Shown here: positions 15,584 through 25,381 of the stretch, in pieces
Layout of the letters: each line of letters begins with the position of its first letter
How positions within the stretch are numbered: position 1 is the first letter of the stretch
From: CAWUEX02 sp963921305
GTDB lineage: Bacteria; Pseudomonadota; Alphaproteobacteria; Rhodospirillales; Rhodospirillaceae
Length of the DNA: 64,000 nucleotides
Reading direction: 5' to 3'
Assembly: GCA_963921305.4 (NCBI GenBank)
Contig: CAWUEX030000002.1
Coordinates: 3,410,001 to 3,474,000, forward strand
Program-made: the position numbers and the translations under genes
The notes under the pieces: generated by a model
Database searches by the model: none
Seen by the model: only the letters and a program-made list of their open reading frames with translations
What the model was told of the DNA's origin: nothing

Positions 15584-16467
15584 TGGTGAGATGTATTCCA
15601 GCACGTCTGTGGTTCGATAGATTCGAGATAGGCGAGATACCTCTGACGTAAACCCCGGGCCGTCTCACCAGGATGGCCATTGGCAATCACGTGTTCATCC
15701 ACTTGAGTGACCGGCAGAACGAATGTCGTGGTGCCGGTGAGAAACACTTCCCGCGCCTGCAACACATCATCAAGACTGAACGCCTCTTCGACGACTGGAA
15801 GGCCGGCTTGTGCTGCTAGCTCGACAGTGCGCGCGCGCGTGATTCCACCCAATATCTCAGGCCCGAGTGGGCGGGTCTTAAGGGTGCCCTTGCCATCAAC
15901 GATCCAGACATTCGCGGCACTCGCTTCGGTAATCGTGCCGTCGGGATCAATCAGCAAGGCTTCAAACGCGCCGTGTTCCTTAGCCTGCTGTTTGTTCAAC
16001 ACGTTGGCGAGAAGGCCGACGGTTTTAATGTCTCTTCGTTTCCAGCGAATGTCATCTTGAACGCTCAGCCTGACACCGTTTACCGCCTCATCCGTCGTTG
16101 GCCCCAACCCGCTGCGCGCGGTCATGACGACGGAACACGCGGTACTTGGGTTGGGAAACGGATGGTTGCGGGACGCTGAGCCCCGATTGACTTGAATATA
16201 AAGAATCCCATTCCGGACTTTGTTGCGCTGCACGGTTTCTCTTGCGATGACGCTTAACGCGCCGATGTGAGGAGGATTTGGAAACCGTATTTCCGCCATA
16301 GACCGTTCCAGACGGTCCATATGGGGCGCAAAATCGACTGCGCACCCATTCCAGATAGCGACGACCTCATAGACACCGTCGGCAAACTGGTAACCGCGGT
16401 CTTCGATGGAAACGGCCGCACCCATGTGAGGAACATACTGGCCGTTCACGTAGGCGATGCGCGACAT
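15580..16467 (-). CDS. dat: D-amino-acid transaminase
   Basis: A class IV PLP-dependent aminotransferase of 295 residues. It interconverts D-amino acids and 2-oxo acids, for example supplying D-Glu or D-Ala for peptidoglycan. The N-terminal VNGQYVPHMGAAVSIEDRGYQFADGVYEV is typical of D-amino-acid transaminases. The PLP Lys is in RDIKTVGLLANVL, and the phosphate-binding loop is in EASAANVWIV and LGGITRARTVEL. The gene stands just after trkA (3 bases) and before the HAD gene (ATGA overlap), the common alphaproteobacterial ntrX-trkA-dat order. A branched-chain or aminodeoxychorismate lyase-like role is less likely given the N-terminal signature. Confidence 0.9.
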   Translation of the reverse strand: MSRIAYVNGQYVPHMGAAVSIEDRGYQFADGVYEVVAIWNGCAVDFAPHMDRLERSMAEIRFPNPPHIGALSVIARETVQRNKVRNGILYIQVNRGSASRNHPFPNPSTACSVVMTARSGLGPTTDEAVNGVRLSVQDDIRWKRRDIKTVGLLANVLNKQQAKEHGAFEALLIDPDGTITEASAANVWIVDGKGTLKTRPLGPEILGGITRARTVELAAQAGLPVVEEAFSLDDVLQAREVFLTGTTTFVLPVTQVDEHVIANGHPGETARGLRQRYLAYLESIEPQTCWNTSHQ

Positions 16468-16470
16468 GAA

Positions 16471-17847
16471 CTAAAAGTATTCCAATCGGACCGAGAAGAG
16501 CTTCTCGACTTTGCGAACGGCCTCTTTGGCCGCGAAAAGAATGATTCTGTCCCCGCCCTCGATCACCGTCTGAGGGCGCGGCACAATAATTTGATCGTCA
16601 CGAATAATGGCGCCAAACCGCGTCTTGCCCGGCAGATCGACTTCCTTCAAAGGTTTGCCGACGATACTGGATGTCTCAAGGGCATCAGCTTCGATCAACT
16701 CGCCGAAATTCTCCTGCACTGAGTAAACCGCATGAACACGGCCACGGCGAACATACGACAAAATTTGGGAAACGGTGATCGAGCGCGGATTCACAACGAC
16801 ATCAACGCCGAGAGGCCCCATCAACGGGTTGTAGGTTGACTTGTTCACCAGCGTGATCGCGCGCTGCGCCCCGCACTTCTTGGCCAGCAAAGACGATAGA
16901 ATATTCGTCTCATCGTCATTGGTTACGGCAATGACGGTCTCAGCCTTGTCCACGCCGGCTTCATAAAGAATTTCGGGGTCGAGAATGCTGCCGTTTATGA
17001 CAACGGTGTTACCCAACTCGGCGGATACGAACTCCGCCCGGGCACGATCCAGTTCGATCACTTTGACGTTAATCTCTGGGTGTTCTCTTTCAAGTTCGGC
17101 GGCAAGGAACAGACCAATGTTTCCACCGCCAAAGATAACGGCACGGCGCGTCTCCGGCTCCTCGTGGCCGAACGCCGCCATAGCCCGTTCGCACTGATCG
17201 GACGCGACGACGAAATACACCTCGTCGCCTGGAAACATCTCGTCTTCCGCATGGGGCACGATGGCGCTGTCTCCACGCTTGATGCCGACCACCATGATTT
17301 GCATTTCCGGAAACAGGCTCGTGAGTTGCCGCAATGGCGTGTTGATGAGCGGCGTGTCTTCGGTCATACGCACACCGACAAGGCGGACTTTGTCATCCGA
17401 CAACGGTATGACCTCCATCGCGCCCGGCACTTCAAGCCGCCGGGTAACTGCCCGAGCAATCTCGACCTCTGGTGAAATCACCACATCTATCGGAAGATGA
17501 TCACGGGTGAACATCTTGGACCAAATGGGCTGTAAATAGCTTTGACTGCGAATGCGGGCGATCTTTGTGGGTACTTCAAACAGGGAGTGTGCCACCTGAC
17601 ACGCCACCATGTTGACTTCATCCGTATAGGTGACGGCGATGAGCATGTCGGCATCGCGAATGCCCGCCTTCTCCAGAACATCCGGCTGGGAGGCGTGACC
17701 GACGATGCCATTTACATCGAGTGACTCTGAAAGGGCTCGAATAAGGTCTGTGCTTTGATCGACCACAGTTATGTCGTTTGCCTCGGTCGCAAGATACTTC
17801 GCGATGTTGGACCCGACTTCACCGGCGCCACAAATTATGACTTTCAT
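16471..17847 (-). CDS. trkA: Trk potassium uptake system peripheral protein TrkA
   Basis: TrkA is the cytoplasmic NAD(H)/nucleotide-binding gate of the TrkH/TrkG potassium channel. The 458-residue product has two RCK modules. The first begins MKVIICGAGEVGSNIAKYLA and the second RRAVIFGGGNIGLFLAAELE (about residue 232), each a Rossmann GxGxxG site. Each is followed by a TrkA-C domain, with PLRQL.LFPEM and PLKEVDLPG. It follows ntrX by 18 bases in the leftward operon. No trkH/G lies in the window. The family is firm. Confidence 0.96.
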   Translation of the reverse strand: MKVIICGAGEVGSNIAKYLATEANDITVVDQSTDLIRALSESLDVNGIVGHASQPDVLEKAGIRDADMLIAVTYTDEVNMVACQVAHSLFEVPTKIARIRSQSYLQPIWSKMFTRDHLPIDVVISPEVEIARAVTRRLEVPGAMEVIPLSDDKVRLVGVRMTEDTPLINTPLRQLTSLFPEMQIMVVGIKRGDSAIVPHAEDEMFPGDEVYFVVASDQCERAMAAFGHEEPETRRAVIFGGGNIGLFLAAELEREHPEINVKVIELDRARAEFVSAELGNTVVINGSILDPEILYEAGVDKAETVIAVTNDDETNILSSLLAKKCGAQRAITLVNKSTYNPLMGPLGVDVVVNPRSITVSQILSYVRRGRVHAVYSVQENFGELIEADALETSSIVGKPLKEVDLPGKTRFGAIIRDDQIIVPRPQTVIEGGDRIILFAAKEAVRKVEKLFSVRLEYF

Positions 17848-17865
17848 TTCAGCTGTCCTGCACCA

Positions 17866-19287
17866 TTACTGTGCGTTCTCTGCAACAGGCGAAGTGTTGC
17901 CGGCGCTATTTTCGCGCCGCAGCCGGACTTCCGTCGTCACACCAAGGGACTTCAACTTGCGGTGAAGTGCCGAACGCTCCATACCGACGAACTCTGCCGT
18001 GCGCGAAATATTGCCGCCAAAACGGATGACCTGGGCCATCAGATATTCGCGTTCGAACATCTCGCGGGCGTCACGCAAAGGCAGCATCATGATTTCATCA
18101 GACCGCTCAAGACGCAGCATCTGAGGGGTATCCGTAGACAAGTCGGCAGGAAGCATATCGGCACGGACCGGATCGTTTGATGATCCCGGCGCCATGATCA
18201 AAAGCCAGTCAATGACGTTGCGCAGTTGACGTGCGTTGCCGGGCCACGGATGGGTCTGCAAGGCGGTGACAGCGTCTTCTGCCAAACTGCGTGGTGGTAT
18301 ACCGGCCGTACGCGCGCCTCGTTCCATAAAGTATCGCGCCAAATCAGGAATGTCCTCCCGGCGATCGGCAAGAGAGGGAACTTCGATCGGAACCACAGAC
18401 AATCTGTAGAACAGTTCCTCCCGGAAGTGCCCATTCTTTATTTCTTGCTTGAGGTCACGATTGGTCGTCGCAATAACACGTACGTCCACGTCGACGGCTT
18501 GTCCGCCTGGCCGCTCAAATCTTTGCTCCTGAAGAATCCGAATGACACGGCTCTGTGTTTCCGGTGGCATATCAGCCACTTCATCCAAAAGCAGCGTGCC
18601 GCCGTCCGCTTGATCAAAAAGGCCTCCAGACCCCGATTCTGGATTGCCGCCAAAGAGAATTTCTTGAAGCCGATCGGGCTGCAAGGACGCGCAGTTTGCG
18701 ACCACAAACGGGGCTGAAGCACGTTTTGAGTGCCTGTGAATAAGGCGGGCCACGACCTCTTTACCCGAACCTGCTGGTCCGGAAATAAGCACGCGAGAGC
18801 CGGTCGGACCGACGCGCTGAATCGTGCGCCGAAGGTTTGCGACTGCAGCACACTCTCCGATCAGGTCTTCTGGATCTCCCGCAAGAGCGCGGAGTTCGAG
18901 ATTCTCACGCCGTAACTTTGCCGCTTCGATCGCGCGTTCGACCAATAGGAGTAGACGGTCAGACTCAAAAGGTTTCTCAACGAACTCATAGGCGCCCAGC
19001 TTGATCGCCCGCACGGCTGTTTCGATGGTGCCGTGACCGCTAATCATGATGACTTGGGTTTGAGGGCGCAGATCCTTGATCGCCTTCAGCAGATCAATAC
19101 CATCCAGCGAGCTTCCTTCGAGCCAGATATCCAGAAGAACCACAGAAGGTGCACGCGCCCGGACCTCGCGCAACGCCTGCTCTGCATTGCCAGCCTGACG
19201 GGTCTGGAACCCCTCGTCCTTAAGCACATCTGAGATCAGAGCGCGGATATCCGCTTCATCGTCAACAATTAGAATATCTGCAGACAT
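17866..19287 (-). CDS. ntrX: Sigma-54-type response regulator NtrX
   Basis: NtrX is the regulator paired with the membrane kinase NtrY. The 473-residue product has a receiver domain (LIVDDEADIR, phospho-acceptor in SVVLLDIWLEG), then an AAA+ module with P-loop SGPAGSGKEVVARLIH and Walker B GGTLLLDEVADMP. A Fis-type helix-turn-helix, NISRTAEFVGMERSALHRKLK, ends it. The sigma-54-contacting GAFTGA loop is not found where expected; GGNPESGSGGLFDQ stands there instead. This is usual for alphaproteobacterial NtrX, which may therefore act without sigma-54. It follows ntrY by 8 bases. Linked roles in nitrogen, redox and envelope control are known for the family. Confidence 0.95.
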   Translation of the reverse strand: MSADILIVDDEADIRALISDVLKDEGFQTRQAGNAEQALREVRARAPSVVLLDIWLEGSSLDGIDLLKAIKDLRPQTQVIMISGHGTIETAVRAIKLGAYEFVEKPFESDRLLLLVERAIEAAKLRRENLELRALAGDPEDLIGECAAVANLRRTIQRVGPTGSRVLISGPAGSGKEVVARLIHRHSKRASAPFVVANCASLQPDRLQEILFGGNPESGSGGLFDQADGGTLLLDEVADMPPETQSRVIRILQEQRFERPGGQAVDVDVRVIATTNRDLKQEIKNGHFREELFYRLSVVPIEVPSLADRREDIPDLARYFMERGARTAGIPPRSLAEDAVTALQTHPWPGNARQLRNVIDWLLIMAPGSSNDPVRADMLPADLSTDTPQMLRLERSDEIMMLPLRDAREMFEREYLMAQVIRFGGNISRTAEFVGMERSALHRKLKSLGVTTEVRLRRENSAGNTSPVAENAQ

Positions 19288-19295
19288 TGTATGCT

Positions 19296-21596
19296 CTATG
19301 TACCTGTGGCTGCGGCGGGAACAACTGCAAGCGAGTCTGATGCCGCGTCTGATTCGGCCCCAGCCTCAGCTTCGGAATGCGCCGGCGCTTTGGTGATCGG
19401 AAAGTAGAAGGCCACACGGGTTCCCCCGTTTGGCGCGTCTTCCATGATTAATCGGCCACGATGGTCTTCAAGAATCTTCCAAACGATCGCAAGCCCCAGG
19501 CCTGTCCCTTTCGCCCGGGTCGTGATGTAGGGCTCCGTCAAGCGTTGCCGAACCTCGTCTTCAGGCAAACCAATGCCGTTGTCTATCACTTCCAGCGCGT
19601 GTTCACCGCCCTGCGTAAACACGCGCACAGAAATCGCTCCCGCGCCTTTTTCCCGGCTGCTGCCCGTTTTGGCATCGATGGCTTCGACTGCGTTCTTCAA
19701 AACATTGGAGATGGCTTGGCGAACTTGGGTGGCGTCGCAGGATATCCACGCCGGTTCGTCCGGCATGTCGATGGTCAGTGAGATGTACGGATAGGCCGTC
19801 TGCGGTAGGACCACGGCCGTGCGTACGAGCTGTGCGAGATCTTTTACGGCCATGGAGGGCTGCGGCATGCGCGCGAACGAAGAGAACTCATCAACCATCT
19901 GCCCGATCTCACCAACATGACGAATGATCGTATCCGTACACAGTTCAAACGTATCTTTGTCCGTCCCGACTTGGGCCAAGTACCGCTTCTTCAAACGCTC
20001 GGCGGAAAGCTGGATTGGCGTGAGAGGGTTTTTAATTTCGTGCGCGATACGCCGGACGACATCTGCCCATGCCGCCTTGCGTTGTGCCGCTTGGAGAACA
20101 GTTACGTCATCGAATGTGAATACGTACCCGACAACGTTGCCGTCATCCTGCTCCGCTGTAAGCCGAACCAAGAACACACGTGTTTTGTTGTTCCTTTTGG
20201 TGCGCACTTCACGTTGCACTGTTTTGGCCGGATTGGTCTGCACGTCCTCAAAAAGCGGCCGAAACTCTGGAACATGCTCAAGCAGCGAGTCGCCGATATT
20301 GTCTTCCAGATTTTGCCCCATGAGATCGGACGCTGCACGATTTGGCAGTGTAATGCGCGCCTGTGGATCGAGGCCGATCACGCCGGCCGTCATACCCGAC
20401 AGAACCGCTTCGGTGAACCGGCGGCGTTCATCCAACTGATTATTGGCGTCCACCAACGCCTCGCGCTGAATTGAGAGGCGGCTTGTCATACGATTGAAAG
20501 CCCGGCTCAACGAAGCCACTTCATCGCTCGACGCCCGTTCCTCAACCCGAACACGCAAGTCGCCTTGGCGGACGCGTTCGGCTGCAGCGATGAGGTCAAC
20601 AATGGGGGTCGCCAAGCGGGTCGCAAGGGACAGTCCAAACCAGACAGCGACCATCAGAAGCAATAGCGTGACGACGATAAAGAGCAGCGTAAAGCTTATC
20701 TCCACCTCGCTGCGGCGCCCTTCCAACATGACGTATTCGTCTACGGCATCCTGGGTACGTGATACGCGCGCAAGCACAGATGCATCGATGAAACGTCCAA
20801 CGTACAGATAGGTGTTTTGAAGCGCACCTAGGCGGACAAGTGCCCGCACGCGGTCACCTGTTTCGCCGGTGACGATGGATACCTCTCCCATATCTGCCTG
20901 GAATAACGCTTGGGAGGGAATCATCTCTCCCGACTGTAGCGCAAACGTATACCCAGCTTTGGCGATCACCTGCTCATTCTGAAAGATAACGGCCTCCGTC
21001 AGACCGCGGAGCGCAGCTTGTGTTGACAGAAACCGGTTGAGAACGTCCTCTGAGCGCATGAGCTGTGGCCATTGCCGGTCGATGTCGTTGGCAACGGACA
21101 GCGCGTCGGCGCGAATGAGCTGAATGTGCTCCTCTAGATAGGCTTCAGCGACTTCTGATGATTCCTCAAGGGCGGTGCGCACACGTTCACTGAACCAGCT
21201 CTCTACGCCGAGAGTGAACAACAATGCCGCAAACACCATCATGATGATCGCGGGGGTTATCGCGACCACGCCAAAGAGAAGTGCAAGGCGAACGTGCAAG
21301 CGCGACCCGCTCGTCCCCGATCTACGGTCGCTCCACAACTTCGCGACCCGGCTTGCCACCAGAATGCCGAGGAGGACCAAAAGCACGAGATCGATGTTGA
21401 GAAGGATGAGGACCGTGTTCGCGTTCGGGCCCGCCTCACCCCAGGACGACAACGCGGCATAGGTCGCAACACCGGAGATGACCGCCGCCATGGAGAGCAG
21501 CATGGCCAGCGCGTTGACGAGCTTCACCCGCCGCGACCATATTAAGAATCTCAGCCACAACCGTCGCGGCGATAGAGGGCGATGAGCTATGTCCAT
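19296..21596 (-). CDS. ntrY: Sensor histidine kinase NtrY
   Basis: NtrY is an inner-membrane sensor kinase of 766 residues. Hydrophobic helices occupy about residues 25-90 and 100-130, and a periplasmic or extracytoplasmic loop and another helix near 305-330 precede a HAMP domain. After a PAS domain (RFTEAVLSGMTAGVIGLD) come the HisKA helix VVRRIAHEIKNPLTPIQLSAERLKKRY with the phospho-His, and the HATPase motifs NVLKNAVEAID, VIDNGIGLPEDE and GTGLGLAIVWKI. The C-terminal Ala/Glu/Ser tail is disordered. It lies between ntrC and ntrX in the standard order. The assignment is firm; the sensed signal is not visible. Confidence 0.96.
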   Translation of the reverse strand: MDIAHRPLSPRRLWLRFLIWSRRVKLVNALAMLLSMAAVISGVATYAALSSWGEAGPNANTVLILLNIDLVLLVLLGILVASRVAKLWSDRRSGTSGSRLHVRLALLFGVVAITPAIIMMVFAALLFTLGVESWFSERVRTALEESSEVAEAYLEEHIQLIRADALSVANDIDRQWPQLMRSEDVLNRFLSTQAALRGLTEAVIFQNEQVIAKAGYTFALQSGEMIPSQALFQADMGEVSIVTGETGDRVRALVRLGALQNTYLYVGRFIDASVLARVSRTQDAVDEYVMLEGRRSEVEISFTLLFIVVTLLLLMVAVWFGLSLATRLATPIVDLIAAAERVRQGDLRVRVEERASSDEVASLSRAFNRMTSRLSIQREALVDANNQLDERRRFTEAVLSGMTAGVIGLDPQARITLPNRAASDLMGQNLEDNIGDSLLEHVPEFRPLFEDVQTNPAKTVQREVRTKRNNKTRVFLVRLTAEQDDGNVVGYVFTFDDVTVLQAAQRKAAWADVVRRIAHEIKNPLTPIQLSAERLKKRYLAQVGTDKDTFELCTDTIIRHVGEIGQMVDEFSSFARMPQPSMAVKDLAQLVRTAVVLPQTAYPYISLTIDMPDEPAWISCDATQVRQAISNVLKNAVEAIDAKTGSSREKGAGAISVRVFTQGGEHALEVIDNGIGLPEDEVRQRLTEPYITTRAKGTGLGLAIVWKILEDHRGRLIMEDAPNGGTRVAFYFPITKAPAHSEAEAGAESDAASDSLAVVPAAATGT

Positions 21597-21608
21597 GACA
21601 CTCTCATC

Positions 21609-23045
21609 TTATTGGACCCCGCGAACGACACTGATGCTTAAATCCCGAATCTTTTTCCTGAGCGTGTTGCGATTTAGACCCAGGACCTTGGCGGCCTTGA
21701 GCTGATTGCCCCCAGTAGCGTTCAAAGTTCTCGTGATCAGTGGTGTTTCCAATTCGCGCAGCATACGCTCATAGACGCCGTCGGGCGGCAAAGTTTCCCC
21801 GTGCCGGCTAAAGTAGTTCTGGATGTGCCGCTCGATCGCGTCCGACAGAGTTTCAGGCCCCGGAGCATTTGCCGCTGACACTGGCGCGGACGCGAGTTCC
21901 ACTTCAATCGTATCCCGCGTGATCGTCTCTTCGGCGTACAGGGCCGCCAAACGCTTCACCATATTTTCGAGTTCTCGAACGTTTCCCGGCCAGCGGTAAG
22001 ATTTGAGACGCTCAATCGCGTCCGTCTCCATCGACTTGGGCTGCAGTCCATCTTCAATGGCCTGCGCCAAAAAGTGCTGCACCAGTTCGGGAATGTCCTC
22101 AGACCGTTGCCGCAGCGGCGGCAAACGCAGCGGCACCACGTTTAGGCGGTAGAATAGATCCTCGCGGAACAAACCCATCTTGATCAGCTCGGTGAGGTCT
22201 CGATGGGTCGCGGCAATGATGCGCACGTCTGCCTTTCTCGCCGTTCGTCCGCCAACACTTGTGTACTCCCCTTCCTGCAGAACTCTGAGGAGACGTGTCT
22301 GGGCCTCGGGTGGCATGTCACCAATTTCGTCGAGGAAAAGTGTACCGCCTGCCGCTAGTTCGAACTTGCCGGAGGTGCGTTGATCGGCGCCGGTAAACGC
22401 CCCCTTTTCATGACCGAACAACTCGCTTTCGATGAGTTCTCGCGGAATCGCCGCCATATTGACGGCCACGAACGGTCCAGCGCGACGGCGGCCGTAATCA
22501 TGCAGAGCGCGGGCAACGAGTTCTTTGCCGGTTCCCGACTCACCGGTGATCATAACCGTCAGATCGGTATTTATGAGCCGGGCGACGGACCTGTAGACCC
22601 CTTGCATTGCGCCGGAACGGCCGATCAAAGGCAGCCGCTCCTCGCCGTTCTCAGGCGCGGCAGAGGTCTTTCTTTCTGAAGGCGATTCCAGCGCCCGCTT
22701 GACTACCGACACCAATTCACCGAGATCGAAGGGCTTCGGCAAGTATTCAAAGGCCCCGCGCTCGGCCGCTTTGACCGCCGTAAGCAGCGTGTTTTGCGCA
22801 CTCATGACGATGATGCGCAGATCAGGGCGCATCTTGCGGATGCGCGGTATGAGATCGAGACCATTTTCGTCAGGCATCACCACGTCGGTGATCACCAGGT
22901 CGCCATCACCCTGCTCGATCCAACTCCACAGGGTCGCAGCATTTCCTGTCGCACGGACGGAATATCCCGCCCGCCCGAGCGCCTGATTTAGGACTGTGCG
23001 GATGCCGGTATCGTCGTCGGCAATGAGAATGGATGCGTCGGACAT
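21609..23045 (-). CDS. ntrC: Nitrogen regulation response regulator NtrC
   Basis: NtrC activates sigma-54 promoters of nitrogen assimilation when phosphorylated by NtrB. The 478-residue product has a receiver (ILIADDDTGIR, phospho-acceptor in DLVITDVVMPDENGLD) and an AAA+ domain with P-loop TGESGTGKELVARALH. The GAFTGA motif is intact in GHEKGAFTGADQ, and Walker B is GGTLFLDEIGDMP. A Fis-type HTH, NQLKAAKVLGLNRNTLRKKI, lies at the end. Length matches the family. It lies 3 bases after ntrB and 12 before ntrY. The GAFTGA loop contrasts with its absence in the neighbouring NtrX. Confidence 0.97.
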   Translation of the reverse strand: MSDASILIADDDTGIRTVLNQALGRAGYSVRATGNAATLWSWIEQGDGDLVITDVVMPDENGLDLIPRIRKMRPDLRIIVMSAQNTLLTAVKAAERGAFEYLPKPFDLGELVSVVKRALESPSERKTSAAPENGEERLPLIGRSGAMQGVYRSVARLINTDLTVMITGESGTGKELVARALHDYGRRRAGPFVAVNMAAIPRELIESELFGHEKGAFTGADQRTSGKFELAAGGTLFLDEIGDMPPEAQTRLLRVLQEGEYTSVGGRTARKADVRIIAATHRDLTELIKMGLFREDLFYRLNVVPLRLPPLRQRSEDIPELVQHFLAQAIEDGLQPKSMETDAIERLKSYRWPGNVRELENMVKRLAALYAEETITRDTIEVELASAPVSAANAPGPETLSDAIERHIQNYFSRHGETLPPDGVYERMLRELETPLITRTLNATGGNQLKAAKVLGLNRNTLRKKIRDLSISVVRGVQ

Positions 23046-23048
23046 CGA

Positions 23049-24161
23049 CTACGCCTCCGCATCCGCCGTGTCTGCGATCGGCAGCATGATACGGAATGTT
23101 GTGCCACGGCTGCCGCTTTCAAACTCGATGACTCCGCCGTGATCAGAAACGATTTTCGCAACCAACGCCAAACCAAGACCGGAACCACGAGGTTTGGTCG
23201 TGACAAAGGGATCAAACAAGTGAGGCTGTAAGTCCTCGGGCACACCTGGACCGTTGTCCTGGACGCTGACCATCAAGGGCAGCTGAAGGCTTTGAGATGA
23301 TCCGGGCACGCGCACGCGCACCCCAGGTTGATACCCGGTCGACAGAGTAATCTCTCCAGCGCCTTCGGGCACGGCTTCCGCCGCATTCTTGACGAGATTG
23401 ATGAGCACTTGAATCAACTGGTCCCGGTTGCCGTAAACCGGCGGCAACGAGGGATCGTAACGTTCGATATATTCGATCCCCTTGCCAAAGCCGTTCTCGG
23501 ACAGGCGGCGCACATGTTCAAGAACCACATGAATGTTCACGCCCTCGCGTTGCAGCGGCCGGTCATCGGAAAACACTTCCATGCGATCAACTAGGGCAAC
23601 AATCCGGTCGGCTTCGTCGCAGATCAATTTAGTGAGCGCGACATCTTCGCCGTCTGCGTTCTGCTCAAGCAACTGAGCGGCCCCGCGAATACCCGATAGC
23701 GGGTTTTTAACTTCGTGCGCCAACAGCGCCGCCATTGCGGTGACGGACCGGACCGAGTTTCTGGCATCAAGCTGCTGCCCGATCTTCAACGCCCGGGTCT
23801 GCTCTTGCAGCGAGACAACAACGGCGTCTTGCCGTTCCACCATAGGCGCGGCGTGAACGGACACGACTCGCACGCCGGTTCGCGGTGTATCCAGGGTCAC
23901 GCCGTACTCACTGACTGGCGAACCATTGCGGAACACCTGGGTCAGCAGCGCGTGAACTGGACCGTCTTTGGGCAGTACTTCTCCCAGGTCCTGTCCAACT
24001 AAACTGCTCGCACTGCTTTGAAAGAGTTGCTCTGCGGCGGCGTTGAGGTAACGGAGTTGGTAACTCCCGTCGACAACGAATGTCGCCGACCCCAAGGCCG
24101 TGAGGATTTCCTCAGCATCAACCGCAAACGGTAGGTCGAGAATCGGCGACGCTTCCGCCAT
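23049..24161 (-). CDS. ntrB: Nitrogen regulation sensor histidine kinase NtrB
   Basis: NtrB is the soluble kinase/phosphatase that controls NtrC in response to PII proteins. The 370-residue product has a PAS domain (FVVDGSYQLRYLNAAAEQLF), the HisKA box ALLAHEVKNPLSGIRGAAQLLE with the phospho-His, and HATPase motifs INLVKNAAEAV, VQDNGPGVPED and GSGLGLALVAKI. There is no transmembrane segment. Its start overlaps the dusB stop by one base, the classical nifR3-ntrB-ntrC order. A role in nitrogen control follows from family and context. Confidence 0.97.
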   Translation of the reverse strand: MAEASPILDLPFAVDAEEILTALGSATFVVDGSYQLRYLNAAAEQLFQSSASSLVGQDLGEVLPKDGPVHALLTQVFRNGSPVSEYGVTLDTPRTGVRVVSVHAAPMVERQDAVVVSLQEQTRALKIGQQLDARNSVRSVTAMAALLAHEVKNPLSGIRGAAQLLEQNADGEDVALTKLICDEADRIVALVDRMEVFSDDRPLQREGVNIHVVLEHVRRLSENGFGKGIEYIERYDPSLPPVYGNRDQLIQVLINLVKNAAEAVPEGAGEITLSTGYQPGVRVRVPGSSQSLQLPLMVSVQDNGPGVPEDLQPHLFDPFVTTKPRGSGLGLALVAKIVSDHGGVIEFESGSRGTTFRIMLPIADTADAEA

Positions 24162-25159
24162 TACGCGGCCTCCGCCAAAAGAAGCCCATCGTCTGCAGTG
24201 TCAAATGCGTCCGCTATCATGGCGCGGACTTTATCGGGATCAGCCTCTGTATTGATCGCGGCCCGGATGATATTGGCGTCGCGCAATCCGAACAGAGACC
24301 AGGCCACGTGTTTCCGCGCGACACGAATGCCCTTGCCTACGCCGTAGTGACTCAGGATGGCCTCATAATGCTCAAGCAATATATCGCGCCGACCGGCCTT
24401 ACCCGGCTGAGGAGCACGGATGCCAGTTTGAAGATACTGGGCCAACTGAGACGGCAGCCATGGTTTGCCGTAGCTGCCGCGCCCCACCATAACACCGTCA
24501 GCGCCGGATGCGGCCAACGCCGCCTTGGCATCGCCTTCTGTTTTGATATCGCCATTGACGATGACGGGAACCGAGACAGCCTCCTTGACCGCGCGAACAG
24601 CGTTCCAATTTGCCGAACCCGTATACATTTGCATGCGCGTGCGGCCATGGACGGTGATCATCTTAACGCCGGCAGCCTCTGCTTTGGCGGCCAACGACGG
24701 TGCGTTCAGAGAGTCTTCATCCCACCCCAAGCGCATCTTCAGCGTAACCGGTACATCAACCGCTCCAACGACGGCTTCGATAATCTTTAGAGCTTTGCTT
24801 TCGTCACGCATCAACGCCGAGCCTGCCCAGCCTTTAACGACCTTCTTGACCGGGCACCCCATGTTGATGTCGATCAGCGCCGCGCCGCGCTCCTGATTGA
24901 TGCGGGCCGCTTCGGCCATGACTCCCGGCTCGCATCCCGCGAGTTGAACGGCCATGGGAAAGTCAGACTCACACGGTTCGCTCATACGGAGGGTTTCGCG
25001 ATGGGCACGGACCATCTGCTGACTGGCGATCATTTCCGAAAACACCAACCCGACGCCGAACCTTTGGACAAGGTGGCGAAACGGCCGATCGCTGACACCC
25101 GACATGGGCGCCAGCAGTACGGGCGTGTCGATCACAATATTGCCGATGGCAAAGGTCAT
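24161..25159 (-). CDS. dusB: tRNA-dihydrouridine synthase DusB (nifR3)
   Basis: DusB reduces uridines of the tRNA D-loop to dihydrouridine using FMN and NADPH. The 332-residue product has the TIM-barrel signature LAPMSGVSDRPFR, catalytic MGCPVKKVVKGWAGSALM with the active-site Cys, TLKMRLGWDE, VHGRTRMQMYTG, VNGDI and VGRGSYGKPW. The ATG at 25159 is plausible and the gene is divergent from ispDF; the shared intergenic DNA (25160-25381) should carry both promoters. It is the first gene of the ntrBCYX-trkA-dat unit. Assignment is firm. Confidence 0.96.
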   Translation of the reverse strand: MTFAIGNIVIDTPVLLAPMSGVSDRPFRHLVQRFGVGLVFSEMIASQQMVRAHRETLRMSEPCESDFPMAVQLAGCEPGVMAEAARINQERGAALIDINMGCPVKKVVKGWAGSALMRDESKALKIIEAVVGAVDVPVTLKMRLGWDEDSLNAPSLAAKAEAAGVKMITVHGRTRMQMYTGSANWNAVRAVKEAVSVPVIVNGDIKTEGDAKAALAASGADGVMVGRGSYGKPWLPSQLAQYLQTGIRAPQPGKAGRRDILLEHYEAILSHYGVGKGIRVARKHVAWSLFGLRDANIIRAAINTEADPDKVRAMIADAFDTADDGLLLAEAA

Positions 25160-25381
25160 GGGGATCCGGAGGTGTGCGTGCCTATTTCTTGGGCATTTGC
25201 AGCCGAAAATGGCAGAAAATCAAGACCTTTTAGAACATTTCGAGGGGGCTAGCGACAACGAATCCCACAATCCTGCGGATTTTAGGACACATCAAATGGT
25301 GCAAATCGGCAACTCTAGTTGCAATATCCCCGCCATGATAAGGACCCCACTCCTTCAACAGTTCTATGGCGACCGCTCCCA

